53,989 bases of DNA. Origin: CAZBRS01 sp964494475 (GTDB lineage Bacteria; Myxococcota_A; UBA9042; CAZBRS01). Below, one piece after another: positions 8,534 to 16,782 of this stretch. Position numbers and translations under genes: made by a program. The notes beneath the pieces were generated by a model, which did not search any database, had not been told where the DNA came from, and was given only the letters and a program-made list of their open reading frames with translations. The stretch lies in NCBI GenBank assembly GCA_964494475.1, contig CAZBRS010000043.1, forward strand, positions 1-53,989. The letters run 5' to 3'. Every line of letters begins with the position of its first letter. Position 1 is the stretch's first letter.

Positions 8534-9918
8534 GGAGGTCCGGAGGTCCCCGGTGCACTTTTTCGAATCGTTTTTCTGAAATACCGCGAGCCGAGCGCGA
8601 GCAGCAAGGCGCTCCCGAGCAGCGCGGCTCCCAGGCAGAGCGCCTCACCGCCGGCGTCGACGACGCCGACCCGGCGGAGCACCCGCCCGAGCACGCCGAG
8701 CGTGCCCCCGGTCGCCAGCGCCGCGACGACGGCGGCGGGCGCGGGGTTCGCGTTGGCCAGGCTGGCCAGGATGGGTACGGTCAGCGCCCCCACGAAGAGG
8801 GCGTACCCCGTGAGCAACACCGAGAGCAGATCGGGGGCGAGCAGGCCCGCGAGCGCGCCGGCCAACCCGTAGAGCGCGACCAGGCCGCGCCGCGCGGGGC
8901 CGGTGGCGCCGGGCTCACGACGGCGCGGCGCGGGCTCGAGGGCGCCCGCCAGCGCGGCCGCGCCGGACAGCAGGATGGTCGAGGACGACGACACGACGGC
9001 CGCCAGCACGCCCACGAGCAGCAGCACCTCGAGCGGCCTCGGCAGCAGGCCCGCCAGGCGCAGCAGCACCGCGCCTTCGCCGGCCGAAAGGCCGGCCGAG
9101 CGCGCCGCCGACCCCAGCACGGCCAGGGCGGCCACGATCACGGGCAGGCCGAGCAGCGCGACGACCACGGCCCGGCGCGCGGCCGCCCCATTGGAGGCCG
9201 TCAGCAGGCGGCTGTAGAGGTCGGGGCCCACCAGGTAGGGCAGGCCCACCGTCAGCGACAGCAGCCCCATCTCGAGGGGAGCGAGGGGCACGGCCGGGGG
9301 CAGCGGCGCGCCCGAGGGGGCCGTGAGCCCGCCCCACCAGAGCAGCCAGCCCGCGGGCAGCACCAGCCCCAGGCCCAGCACGAGCAGCTGCGCGAGGTCG
9401 GTGCGCAGAACGGTGGGCTGGCCCCCGAGCACGGTGTACCCGATCACGGTCGTCACGGCCGCCCCGGCGACCGTCGACCCCTGGCCCGGCGCGACCACCT
9501 CGCCGAGGGTGCGCAGCGCCACCACCTGCGTGGCCAGCACGCCCAGCCAGGCCAGGCCGACCACCCCGCCCGCCACCCTCCGGGGCCCCTCGCCGAAGCG
9601 GCCCAGCAGGTCGGTGATGGAGCGCGCCTGGGAGCGGCGGATGCTCGGGGCGAGCACGGCGAGCCCGACCAGGAAGGGCAGCGCCGTGGCCAGGAACCAG
9701 GCGCCCGTCACGCCGTGGCGCGCCACCAGATCGGTGGTGCCCAGGGTGGCGCTGGCCCCCACGATGGTGGCGAGCAGCGAGCCCCCGACCCGCAGCCCCG
9801 ACGCGCGTCGGTTCGCCACCCAGAAGGTGCGGCCCTGACCGGCTGCGCGGGCGTCGACGAACGACAGCGCCAGCGAGAGGGCGAGCAGCGCGACGATGAC
9901 ACCGAGCGCGAGCGACAT
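8530..9918 (-). CDS. Sodium:solute symporter family (SSS) permease
   Basis: About 462 residues, nearly all in some 12-13 hydrophobic membrane segments, with the SSS-type organisation: an N-terminal helix, then FWVANRR and VGASATLGTTDLVARHG in the first core helices (the residues that shape the substrate/sodium site in this family), and GPDLYSRLL later. The start is placed at ATG 9918, preceded by GGAGAGG; a frame extending to 10041 is open but gives an uncharged-unlike, hydrophilic leader without such a site. Substrate unknown; its place directly upstream of the ethylmalonyl-CoA operon suggests a short carboxylate such as acetate, but this is only a guess. Confidence 0.78.
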   Translation of the reverse strand: MSLALGVIVALLALSLALSFVDARAAGQGRTFWVANRRASGLRVGGSLLATIVGASATLGTTDLVARHGVTGAWFLATALPFLVGLAVLAPSIRRSQARSITDLLGRFGEGPRRVAGGVVGLAWLGVLATQVVALRTLGEVVAPGQGSTVAGAAVTTVIGYTVLGGQPTVLRTDLAQLLVLGLGLVLPAGWLLWWGGLTAPSGAPLPPAVPLAPLEMGLLSLTVGLPYLVGPDLYSRLLTASNGAAARRAVVVALLGLPVIVAALAVLGSAARSAGLSAGEGAVLLRLAGLLPRPLEVLLLVGVLAAVVSSSSTILLSGAAALAGALEPAPRRREPGATGPARRGLVALYGLAGALAGLLAPDLLSVLLTGYALFVGALTVPILASLANANPAPAAVVAALATGGTLGVLGRVLRRVGVVDAGGEALCLGAALLGSALLLALGSRYFRKTIRKSAPGTSGPP

Positions 9919-9984
9919 GGCCTCTCCGGCGAGCGATCGCTCCATCGTCCACGCCCGGACGCGAAAGACAAGCCACGACGTGCC

Positions 9985-10012
9985 TTGTCGACGGGAGCAG
10001 GGGAGATATAGT
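9985..10012 (+). promoter_or_regulatory. Promoter candidate for the small ORF / KAS III pair
   Basis: TTGTCG (9985-9990), 16-nt spacer, TATAGT (10007-10012). The -10 matches 5 of 6, the -35 4 of 6. It reads away from the symporter gene and ends about 28 nt before ATG 10040. Confidence 0.5.
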
Positions 10013-10039
10013 GGCTCGACCCGACGTTGGAGCCCGGCC

Positions 10040-10228
10040 ATGCCGCCGAATCGTCAACAGCGCTCGATCGAGAACCCGAGGGCGCGGAACGCCGAGGCCC
10101 TGCATCGTTGCACGCACTTCGCTATGAAGAAGGAGCGCGTAGCCGGCGCCGGCGTGGTCACGGGCTGTGCCGCGTCGACGGGCAACGCCGTGCGCAAGGG
10201 CTCGATGCTCTTCACCTACGAGGCCTGA
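10040..10228 (+). CDS. Small hypothetical protein, 62 residues
   Basis: Begins at ATG 10040 with TTGGAG seven bases upstream and ends with TGA two bases before the KAS III start, so the two would be translationally coupled. The N-terminal half is basic and polar, the rest is Gly/Ala-rich (VAGAGVVTGCAAS) and ends MLFTYEA. There is no signal peptide, no membrane segment and no family that I recognise. Support is the promoter, the ribosome site and the spacing; against it stands the small size and that any open frame is common at this GC. Function unknown. Confidence 0.4.
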   Translation: MPPNRQQRSIENPRARNAEALHRCTHFAMKKERVAGAGVVTGCAASTGNAVRKGSMLFTYEA

Positions 10229-10230
10229 CC

Positions 10231-11187
10231 ATGCGATCTGCCGGCTTCCTCGGGACGGGCGCCTTCGTCCCCCCACGCTGCGTGTCGAACGCCGAACTCG
10301 AGGCGCGTGAGTACACCTCGTCGACGGGGGAGCGCTTCACGCTCCCGCCCGGCGAGATCGAGGCGCGCACGGGCATTCGCGAGCGCTACCACGCCGACGT
10401 GCCCACCTCCGAATTGGCGGCCCGGGCGGGCGCCGCAGCCCTGGCCGATGCGGGCCTGACCGCCTCCGACCTCGACCTGGTCCTGGTGGCCACCTCGACC
10501 CCCGACCATCCCGTGCCCAAGCTGGCGCCGCGGGTGGCGCACCTGCTGGGCGCCACGGGCGTGGCGGCCTGGGACGCCGGCAAGGACTGCTCGGGCTACC
10601 TCGAGGCGCTCGAGACGGCCCACCAGTTTGTGCGGGCCGGCGCCCGCGAGCGCGTGCTGGTCGTGGCCGCCGAGCGCATGACCAGCATCGTCGACCCCAC
10701 CAACAAGGCCACGGCGCTCGTGTTCGGCGACGGCGCCGGCGCCGCGGTGGTGGGCCCGGTGGCCGAGGGCGGCTGGCTCGGCAGCGTGGCGGGATCGGCC
10801 GGCGACCTGGTCGACAAGCTCTACGTGCCCACCCGCGACTCCTGGCTGGCCATGGACGGCAAGGCGGTCGCCGCCTTCGCGAGCGGTGCGCTGCCAAACG
10901 CCTTGCGGCGCGTCACCGAACGCTTCGGCCTGACGCTCGACGACCTCGACCTGCTCGTCCCCCACCAGGCCAACCTGCGCATCCTCGAGAAGGCCGCCGC
11001 CTCGCTGGGCTGGCCGCTGGAGCGCTTCGTGATCAACGTCGACCGCTATGGCAACACCGGGGCCGCCTCGCTGGCCCTGGCCCTGCACGAGGCCCGCAGC
11101 ACGGGCCGCGTCCGGCCCGGCGCTCTGGTGGCGCTGGCCGGCTATGGCGCGGGCATCAGCTGGATGGCGAGCCTGTTCAGGGCGTGA
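10231..11187 (+). CDS. Beta-ketoacyl-ACP synthase III (FabH-like)
   Basis: Thiolase-fold condensing enzyme, 318 residues, the normal FabH length. The catalytic triad is complete: C120 in KDCSGY, H245 in VPHQANLRI and N275 in RYGNTGAAS. FabH condenses an acyl-CoA with malonyl-ACP to start fatty acid synthesis; relatives make starter units for polyketides or unusual lipids. A surrounding fatty-acid gene set (fabD, acpP, fabG) is missing, so a dedicated or accessory role is as likely as housekeeping FabH. The start is ATG 10231, two bases after the small ORF, with GAGG upstream. The 3' end overlaps the convergent response regulator gene by 11 bp. Confidence 0.88.
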   Translation: MRSAGFLGTGAFVPPRCVSNAELEAREYTSSTGERFTLPPGEIEARTGIRERYHADVPTSELAARAGAAALADAGLTASDLDLVLVATSTPDHPVPKLAPRVAHLLGATGVAAWDAGKDCSGYLEALETAHQFVRAGARERVLVVAAERMTSIVDPTNKATALVFGDGAGAAVVGPVAEGGWLGSVAGSAGDLVDKLYVPTRDSWLAMDGKAVAAFASGALPNALRRVTERFGLTLDDLDLLVPHQANLRILEKAAASLGWPLERFVINVDRYGNTGAASLALALHEARSTGRVRPGALVALAGYGAGISWMASLFRA

Positions 11188-11881
11188 CGGGCTCCGGTCC
11201 TTCGTACCGATACCCCACACCGTGCACGGTGCGCAGGATGCGCGGGTCGCGCGGGTCCCGCTCGATGCGCTTGCGCAGCTGGCTGATGTGCTGATCGAGG
11301 GCCCTCGAGTTCGGGAAGAAGTCCTCGCCCCAGCCGGCGTCCATGAGGGTGTTGCGATCGAGGGCCTTGCCGGGGTTGGCGGCGAACAGCCGGAGCAGCG
11401 TCACGTCGCGAAGCGAGAGGTCGATGGTCTGGTCGCCGCGGTGGGCGCGCAGCTCGGCGGGCGCCACGTCGAGGTCGCCGATGCGGAAGGGGCGCTCCTC
11501 GACGCGCGCCGGTCGCGAGGCGAACGCGCGGCGCGTCACGGCGCGGAGGCGCGCCACCACCTCGCGCACGCCGAAGGGCTTGGTCACGTAGTCGTCGGCG
11601 CCGAGCTCGAGGCCCACGACCTTGTCGATCTCTTCGGCCTTGGCGCTGAGGAAGAGTACGGGCACCTGCGCGTCGCGGGCTCGGATCTGGCGGCATACGT
11701 CGTAGCCGCTGGCGCGGGGCATCATGATGTCGAGGCAGACCACGTCGGGCTGCTCGGCGGTGAAGGCGCGCCAGGCCTCCACGCCGTCGGCGGCCTCGAC
11801 CACCTGGTAGCCTTCCCCTCGCAGGATCTCGGACAGGCCCTCGCGGAGGCGCGCGTCGTCCTCGGCGACCAGGATCTTCAT
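11177..11881 (-). CDS. OmpR/PhoB-type response regulator
   Basis: 234 residues: an N-terminal receiver domain with the acidic pair EDD (7-9), phospho-acceptor D51 in CLDIMMP, and K101 in TKPF, followed by a winged-helix DNA-binding domain (LSLRDVTLLRLF ... DQHISQLRKRI ... VHGVGYRYEG). It is the last gene of a VWA protein / kinase / regulator operon and its ATG overlaps the kinase stop as ATGA, so the pair is translated together. Its targets are not visible; autoregulation of the operon would be usual. Confidence 0.93.
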   Translation of the reverse strand: MKILVAEDDARLREGLSEILRGEGYQVVEAADGVEAWRAFTAEQPDVVCLDIMMPRASGYDVCRQIRARDAQVPVLFLSAKAEEIDKVVGLELGADDYVTKPFGVREVVARLRAVTRRAFASRPARVEERPFRIGDLDVAPAELRAHRGDQTIDLSLRDVTLLRLFAANPGKALDRNTLMDAGWGEDFFPNSRALDQHISQLRKRIERDPRDPRILRTVHGVGYRYEGPEPVTP

Positions 11882-13473
11882 GCGGCGCCTCCTTCGTCGG
11901 GCGGGGCGGGCGGCGTGGCCAGCTCGACCCGAAAGCGCGCGCCGTCGCCTCCGGGGACCAGGCGCACGTCGCCGCCGTGCAGTCGCGCGAGCTCGCGCGC
12001 GATGGCCAGCCCGATGCCCGTTCCGCTGGCGCCCTCGCGCACCGAGTCGCGCAGGCGGTAGAAGGGTCGGAACACGCGCTCGGTCTCGTCTGGGGGAATG
12101 CCCGGGCCTCGATCGGCGACCTCGACGACGGTCCGGGCGGCATCCTGGCGGGTCTGGACGCGCAGCCACCCGCCGCCGGCCGCGTACTTCTCGGCGTTGC
12201 CCACCAGGTTTCCGAGGATCTGCCCCAGCGCGTCGTCGTCGACCAGCACGCGCATCGGCGCCTCCAGCGACGTCTCGAGGGCCAGGCCGCGCTCCGCGAG
12301 GCCGGGGCGGAAGGTCTCGAGCACCTCGGTCACCACCTCGTCGACCACGGCCGGCGCCGGCCGGAGTTCGAGGGCCCGGCGCTGGCGGCGTCCGAAGACC
12401 AGCACGTTCTCGATCATGCGGCCCAGGCGCCGGCTCTCGTCGATGATCACGGCCGCGAAGCGGGCCGCCTTCGGGTCGTCGTCGGGCAGGCGCGCGGCCA
12501 GCAGCTCGGCGTAGAGGCGCACGTTCGTGAGCGGGGTCTTCAGCTCGTGCGACACGCGGTTGACGAAGCTCACGCGCTCGCGCGCCTCGCGCACGGCCCG
12601 CGTGGTGGCCCAGCCGAGGCCGAGGGCCAGCGCGGCCAGGGCCAGCCCCAGGGCGGCCGCGGCCGTGGCCGTGTTCGTCGCGGCGTAGGCCTGGAAGGAT
12701 CGCACGCGCTCGAGCACGGCGGCCAGGGGGTAGCGCACCTCCAGGTGCCACGGGGCCAGGGGAGCCGACAGCGCCAGCGCGCGCGTATCGGTGTCGACGG
12801 CCGGAGCGTCGGAGGCGGCCGGGCACGTCCCCCAGCGGTGCAGGGGCACGTCGGAGCCCTCGAAGAGCGAGGCGCACGCTCCGCCTTCGCTCGCGGCCGG
12901 CAGCGCCGCGATCACGTCGGCCACCAGGCGGGCCCGGTTGAGCTCGAGCACGACCACGCCGCCGTCGGGGCGGGGCAGCACCCGCACGAGCGACAGGCCC
13001 TCGTCCGACCATCCCTGGACCCACGCCGCGGCCCGAGCTCGGCCGGTGGGCACCTCGCTCGGGCTCTCGTGCAGGAAGGCGCGGTCGGACAACGGGCGGC
13101 CCAGCCGGGAGAGGAGCGAGCGTTCGTCGGCCGTCAGGGGCCGCGTGGCGTCGGGCCAGGCCAGCCCTCCGTCGGCGCGCTGCCACGCCGCGCCGCGCAG
13201 CAGCGGCTCCGACCGGGCCAGCAGGGAGAGCGCCTCGACGGTCAGGGGCTCCGGGAGCCGCGCGTCGAGCCGGGCGGCCGCGCGCTCGAGCACCGCGCCC
13301 ACGGCCTCTGCTGCCACGGCCAGCTCGGCCTGTCGAGCGGCCCGGGCCGCCGCGAGCTCGCGGGCCTCGATGGCGACGGCCTCGTCCTGGGACAGCCGCG
13401 CCGTGGCCCACGTGAGCGCCGCGACGGGCACGACCACCAGCAGCACGAGGGGCAGGACCAGCCAGATTCGCAC
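11878..13473 (-). CDS. Membrane sensor histidine kinase
   Basis: 531 residues starting at GTG 13473 behind GAGGAG. A membrane helix at about 4-24 and another at about 265-290 enclose a roughly 240-residue periplasmic sensor region without a family I recognise, containing two Cys (200 and 217) that could pair. Then come H309 in SHELKTPL, GNLVGNAEKYA (N box), DRGPGIP (G1) and GTGIGLA (G2). No separate HAMP linker is evident between the second helix and the H box. It phosphorylates the adjacent regulator. The gene follows the VWA protein by 17 nt, suggesting the VWA protein or its ligand is part of the signal. Confidence 0.92.
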   Translation of the reverse strand: MRIWLVLPLVLLVVVPVAALTWATARLSQDEAVAIEARELAAARAARQAELAVAAEAVGAVLERAAARLDARLPEPLTVEALSLLARSEPLLRGAAWQRADGGLAWPDATRPLTADERSLLSRLGRPLSDRAFLHESPSEVPTGRARAAAWVQGWSDEGLSLVRVLPRPDGGVVVLELNRARLVADVIAALPAASEGGACASLFEGSDVPLHRWGTCPAASDAPAVDTDTRALALSAPLAPWHLEVRYPLAAVLERVRSFQAYAATNTATAAAALGLALAALALGLGWATTRAVREARERVSFVNRVSHELKTPLTNVRLYAELLAARLPDDDPKAARFAAVIIDESRRLGRMIENVLVFGRRQRRALELRPAPAVVDEVVTEVLETFRPGLAERGLALETSLEAPMRVLVDDDALGQILGNLVGNAEKYAAGGGWLRVQTRQDAARTVVEVADRGPGIPPDETERVFRPFYRLRDSVREGASGTGIGLAIARELARLHGGDVRLVPGGDGARFRVELATPPAPPDEGGAA

Positions 13474-13490
13474 GTTTTCTCCTCGGCAGA

Positions 13491-14843
13491 TCAGTGCATC
13501 TGCTGAAGCTCGTAGTAGTTCTCGTCGCGGCGCATCGACTTGCGCTGCACGTTCCAGCTCCCGCTGTTGTCGACGCCGTCGGCGTCGGCCTGATTCTTGG
13601 CCTTGTAGGCCTTCAGCTTGGGCGCGTTCCAGCGCGTGGCGCCGTCCTCGAGCTCGCGCACGTTGTCGATCAGCAGCCGGCGCGCCTCTTCGACGCGGCC
13701 CTCGTCGCGGAGCAGCACGGCCTGGCGCGCCCGCTCGGTGGCCAGCAGCAGCGTGGCGTCGGCCAGCACCCGGCCGTCCTCGGCGCGCGCCACCTCGGCC
13801 GCGTCGCCGCACGCCCGCACGCCCACGCTCGCGGTGAGGGTCGCCGTTCGCCCGTCGTGCGGCTCGCGGTAGGTGACCTCGGCGCGCGCCACGTCGAAGC
13901 TGCCGTCGGCGCCGCGCGCCGGCACCTCGACCTCGATGAGCACGAAGCGCTCCTGCCCGGCGTAGAGCTGGTTCATGGTGGCGGTCACCACGCGGCCCGA
14001 GAGCCAGGCGTCGAGGCCCAGGGCGCGCAGCGGACGCACCCCGTCGGCGCACTCCACGCGCACGCGCAGGTCCTGCGCAGCCACCGACGTGAGGTCGCCG
14101 AGCTCGTAGCGGAACACGGTCGCGAGGTCGCTCGCGCGCTCGGCGAAGTAGTGCGTGCCGTCGGAGCGGCGCGCCAGCACGGTCATGAGGTCTTCGTTGT
14201 AGCCGGCGCCCAGGCCAATGGTGGTCACGCCCACCCCCTCGCGGCCGAGCGACGCGCCCAGGTCGCCGAGCGCTCCCGGCGTGCTGGGGCCCACGTTGGC
14301 CAGGCCGTCCGAGAGCAGCACCACCCGGTTGACGTACCCGGACCCCGCGAACTTGCGCACCTCGGCCGCGCCGCGCGCCACCCCGGCGAAGAGCGCCGTG
14401 TCGCCGCGCGTCGCGATGCCCCGGATGGCCCGCTCGACCGCACCCCGATCCGTGAGCTTGGTGGCCGGCACCAGCACGTCGACCACGTGGTCGTAGATGA
14501 CCACCGACACGATGTCCTGGGGCCCCAAATGGTCGAGCGCAGCGAGCGCGGCGTTCCGCGCCTCGCGGATCTTGTCGCCCGACATCGAGCCCGAACGGTC
14601 GATGACGAAGGCCACGTTGACCGGCGTTCGTCCCCGCCCTCCGTCGGGAGCCTGGCCCGTGAGCGCCACCTTCAGCCACGTGGTCGTGACCCGGTCGGCC
14701 GCCGTGACCGGGTGACCCACCGACACCGTCAGGGTGGGCCCGCCGGCAGAGGCCACGCCCGGGCTCGCCACCACGAGCGCCAGCGCCAGCACCAGCCCGA
14801 CCACCACGCGACCCCGACCTCTCGAACCGCCGGCTCCGTTCAT
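13491..14843 (-). CDS. Secreted von Willebrand factor A domain protein
   Basis: 450 residues with a signal peptide (about 1-33, Ala-X-Ala type end ASA). The VWA domain begins near residue 75; its metal-ion site is intact, DRSGSMS with D82, followed by the TGDTALFAG-like Thr loop and LLSDGLANVG. Downstream is a beta-rich region of the kind seen in bacterial VWA proteins related to inter-alpha-trypsin inhibitor heavy chains, and a charged C-terminus. It is exported, metal-binding and probably adhesive or a sensor partner. It is first in an operon with the kinase and regulator; GGGGAGGAGG precedes ATG 14843. Confidence 0.88.
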   Translation of the reverse strand: MNGAGGSRGRGRVVVGLVLALALVVASPGVASAGGPTLTVSVGHPVTAADRVTTTWLKVALTGQAPDGGRGRTPVNVAFVIDRSGSMSGDKIREARNAALAALDHLGPQDIVSVVIYDHVVDVLVPATKLTDRGAVERAIRGIATRGDTALFAGVARGAAEVRKFAGSGYVNRVVLLSDGLANVGPSTPGALGDLGASLGREGVGVTTIGLGAGYNEDLMTVLARRSDGTHYFAERASDLATVFRYELGDLTSVAAQDLRVRVECADGVRPLRALGLDAWLSGRVVTATMNQLYAGQERFVLIEVEVPARGADGSFDVARAEVTYREPHDGRTATLTASVGVRACGDAAEVARAEDGRVLADATLLLATERARQAVLLRDEGRVEEARRLLIDNVRELEDGATRWNAPKLKAYKAKNQADADGVDNSGSWNVQRKSMRRDENYYELQQMH

Positions 14844-14997
14844 GTCGCCTCCTCCCCGAGCCTACGCCCGGGCGCCTGGAATGGGAATGCCCCCCGTGGG
14901 CCTCCCGCGACTCCAGGAGACCACGTTCCACGGCGAGGGTGGTCAGGGCGGGGCAAGGCGTTTGTAAGAAGATCGTCAGAGGCTACGGGACTCCGCG

Positions 14998-15026
14998 TTG
15001 ACAACACGTACGCAAAGACGTACGTT
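14998..15026 (+). promoter_or_regulatory. Promoter with palindromic operator of the yefM-yoeB locus
   Basis: TTGACA (14998-15003), 17-nt spacer, TACGTT (15021-15026). Between and over the -10 lies an inverted repeat ACGTACG-N6-CGTACGT (15006-15025), the place where the antitoxin or antitoxin-toxin complex would repress its own promoter. The same half-site occurs at the phd-vapC locus near 52462. Confidence 0.65.
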
Positions 15027-15043
15027 CTTGGCGGAGGTGCCCC

Positions 15044-15286
15044 ATGACCACCCTGACCGCCACCGACGCACGTCGCGACCTCTACCGGCTGCTCGATCGG
15101 GTCTCCGACGACCACGAGCCTCTGCTCATCACGGGCGCCCGGAACAACGGCGTGCTGCTCGGCGAAGACGACTGGCGCGGCATCCAGGAGACGTTGTACC
15201 TGCTCTCGGTGCCCGGCCTGCGTGAGTCGATCCGCGAGGGCCTGGCCACCCCGGCCGAGCAGATGGACAAGGAGCTCGACTGGTGA
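15044..15286 (+). CDS. yefM: YefM/Phd-family antitoxin
   Basis: 80 residues. The N-terminal part has the Phd/YefM fold pattern (TATDARRDLYRLLDRV ... EPLLITGARNNGVLLGEDDW), which dimerises and binds DNA; the C-terminal tail (LRESIREGLATPAEQMDKELDW) would wrap the toxin. It neutralises the RelE-type nuclease encoded next and represses the promoter through the upstream palindrome. GGAGG precedes the ATG. The stop overlaps the toxin start by four bases. Confidence 0.92.
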   Translation: MTTLTATDARRDLYRLLDRVSDDHEPLLITGARNNGVLLGEDDWRGIQETLYLLSVPGLRESIREGLATPAEQMDKELDW

Positions 15287-15546
15287 GCTGGACGCTGGTC
15301 TTCTCGGCCGCTGCGCAGAAGGACGCCAAGAAGCTGGCGGCGTCGAACCTCAAGGAGCGGGCCAAGGAGCTCCTCGACCTGCTCCGCGAAGATCCGTTCC
15401 GCACCCCTCCGCGCGTCGAGAAGCTGGTCGGCGATCTCGATGGCGCGTACTCGCGGCGCATCAACCTGCAACACCGGTTGATCTATCAGGTGCTGGTGGA
15501 CGAGCGCACGGTCAAGGTGCTGCGAATGTGGACGCACTACGAGTGA
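15283..15546 (+). CDS. yoeB: YoeB-type mRNA interferase toxin
   Basis: 87 residues, RelE superfamily, Txe/YoeB branch. It cuts mRNA in the ribosomal A site. The residues known for E. coli YoeB are in place by position: E46, R65, and H85-Y86 at the C-terminus in the typical ending MWTHYE. It begins with ATGA overlapping the antitoxin stop. The locus looks intact and self-regulated. Confidence 0.93.
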   Translation: MSWTLVFSAAAQKDAKKLAASNLKERAKELLDLLREDPFRTPPRVEKLVGDLDGAYSRRINLQHRLIYQVLVDERTVKVLRMWTHYE

Positions 15547-15588
15547 TTCCGGTCACCCTCCTGGTTCGGCAGCTTGCCGCAGGTCCTC

Positions 15589-15618
15589 TTGCCCCTCCAG
15601 GGGATTCGACGGTACACT
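15589..15618 (+). promoter_or_regulatory. Promoter candidate for mntA-hepT
   Basis: TTGCCC (15589-15594), 18-nt spacer, TACACT (15613-15618), 4 of 6 matches in each element, about 25 nt before the mntA ATG. Confidence 0.4.
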
Positions 15619-15642
15619 GCAAGGGCAGCTACGAGGCCTCGA

Positions 15643-15948
15643 ATGGACCGTTCTCTCCCGCTCGTCAGCATCGACGTCGTCCGCCAGACCGTCCTCGACG
15701 CGCTGGCCGACGAGGATGTGCGTGTGCTCTTCTTCGGCTCCCGTGCGCGGGGCGACGCCCGGCGCACGTCCGACCTCGACGTGGCGCTCCAGCCCCGCCG
15801 CGCGCTGCGCCCTGGCGTGCTGGCCGCGCTGAGGGAGCGGCTCGAGGATCTGCGCATTCCCTACACGGTCGACCTCGTGCTGCTGGACGAAGTCTCGGGC
15901 GCGTTCCGCGATCTGGTTGCCGCGGAGGGAATCCCGTGGAGAAGCTGA
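15643..15948 (+). CDS. mntA: MntA-type minimal nucleotidyltransferase antitoxin
   Basis: 101 residues with the full catalytic pattern GSX10DXD: G32-S33 and D44/D46 in FGSRARGDARRTSDLD. In characterised HEPN/MNT pairs the MNT protein transfers AMP groups to a Tyr of the HEPN toxin and so silences it. The start at ATG 15643 fits the family; the open frame to 15574 runs through the promoter candidate. Its stop lies inside the hepT start region. Confidence 0.85.
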   Translation: MDRSLPLVSIDVVRQTVLDALADEDVRVLFFGSRARGDARRTSDLDVALQPRRALRPGVLAALRERLEDLRIPYTVDLVLLDEVSGAFRDLVAAEGIPWRS

Positions 15949-16343
15949 AGGCGTTGCTTGCCGACACGGCCCAGGCGCTGGTCACGCTCGACGAGGCCCT
16001 GGCGCATCCGCCTTCGGTCCTGGTTCGCGACGCGACCATCCAGCGCTTCGAGTACTGCTTCGAGCTGTCGTGGAAGCTCCTCAAGGTCGCATTGGCCGAC
16101 GTCGAAGGGCTCGGTTGCGAGTCGCCCAAGGGCTGCTTTCGTGCGGCCTTTCGAGCGGGTTGGCTCGATGAGGCCCAGACGCTCACCGCGCTCGACATGG
16201 TCGACGATCGAAACCGCACCGTGCACCTGTACCGCGAGCCCCTGGCTGTCGAGGTCCACGCCCGGATCCCGGGCTACCGTGCCCTGCTCGGAGACCTTCA
16301 CGCGCGGATCGTGGTGGCGACAGGCTTCTCTGTCCCGTCGTGA
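15936..16343 (+). CDS. hepT: HepT-type HEPN ribonuclease toxin
   Basis: 135 residues, an all-helical protein of the nucleotidyltransferase-substrate-binding (HI0074-like) branch of HEPN. It has R92-X4-H97-X-Y99 (RNRTVHLY): R and H form the RNase site and the Tyr is the AMP acceptor in HepT/MntA systems. The start is GTG 15936, with GGAGGG six bases before it; it overlaps mntA by 13 nt. Second toxin-antitoxin unit in 1.3 kb, directly after yefM-yoeB. Confidence 0.85.
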   Translation: MEKLKALLADTAQALVTLDEALAHPPSVLVRDATIQRFEYCFELSWKLLKVALADVEGLGCESPKGCFRAAFRAGWLDEAQTLTALDMVDDRNRTVHLYREPLAVEVHARIPGYRALLGDLHARIVVATGFSVPS

Positions 16344-16362
16344 CACGTTCTTCGTTCTACCG

Positions 16363-16782
16363 TCAGAGATCGTGTCCGGGCTGGCTGAGCTCGGTCAGCA
16401 CGCCGTCGCTGCTCTTGGGGTGCAGGAAGGCGATGCGCGCGCCGTGGGCGCCGATGCGGGGCGTCTCGTCCAACAGGCGCAGGCCCTTGCCCTTCAGCTC
16501 GGTCAACGTCGCGTCGATGTCGGCGACGGCGTAGCATACGTGGTGCAGGCCCTGGCCGCGTTGCTCGAGGAACTTCGAGATGGGCGCGTCGGGGCTCATG
16601 GGCTCGACCAGCTCGAGCTTCACCTCGCCGACCTGCAGAAAGGCGGCGCGCACCTTCTGGTCGGGCACCTCCTCGATGGTCGACAACGTGAGGCCCAGGC
16701 CCTCGGTGTAGAAGCGCGCCGTCTCCTCGATGGAGCGCACGGCGATGGCGATGTGGTCGATCTTCGTGGGGATCGGGCTCAT
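16363..16782 (-). CDS. epi: Methylmalonyl/ethylmalonyl-CoA epimerase
   Basis: 139 residues, vicinal-oxygen-chelate fold with two beta-alpha-beta-beta-beta halves. KIDHIAIAV with its metal His opens the protein, GLHHVCYAV supplies the second, and a Glu in KLELVEP plus GVLTELSQ complete the site. It interconverts the S and R forms of methylmalonyl-CoA; in ethylmalonyl-CoA organisms the same enzyme is promiscuous and also serves ethylmalonyl-CoA, so it can link the two pathways of this window. Its ATG overlaps the mutase stop as ATGA. Confidence 0.93.
   Translation of the reverse strand: MSPIPTKIDHIAIAVRSIEETARFYTEGLGLTLSTIEEVPDQKVRAAFLQVGEVKLELVEPMSPDAPISKFLEQRGQGLHHVCYAVADIDATLTELKGKGLRLLDETPRIGAHGARIAFLHPKSSDGVLTELSQPGHDL

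Noticed and set aside
9919..10041. Upstream extension of the symporter frame to 10041
   Set aside because: Crosses the divergent promoter candidate and lacks a ribosome site; ATG 9918 has GGAGAGG.
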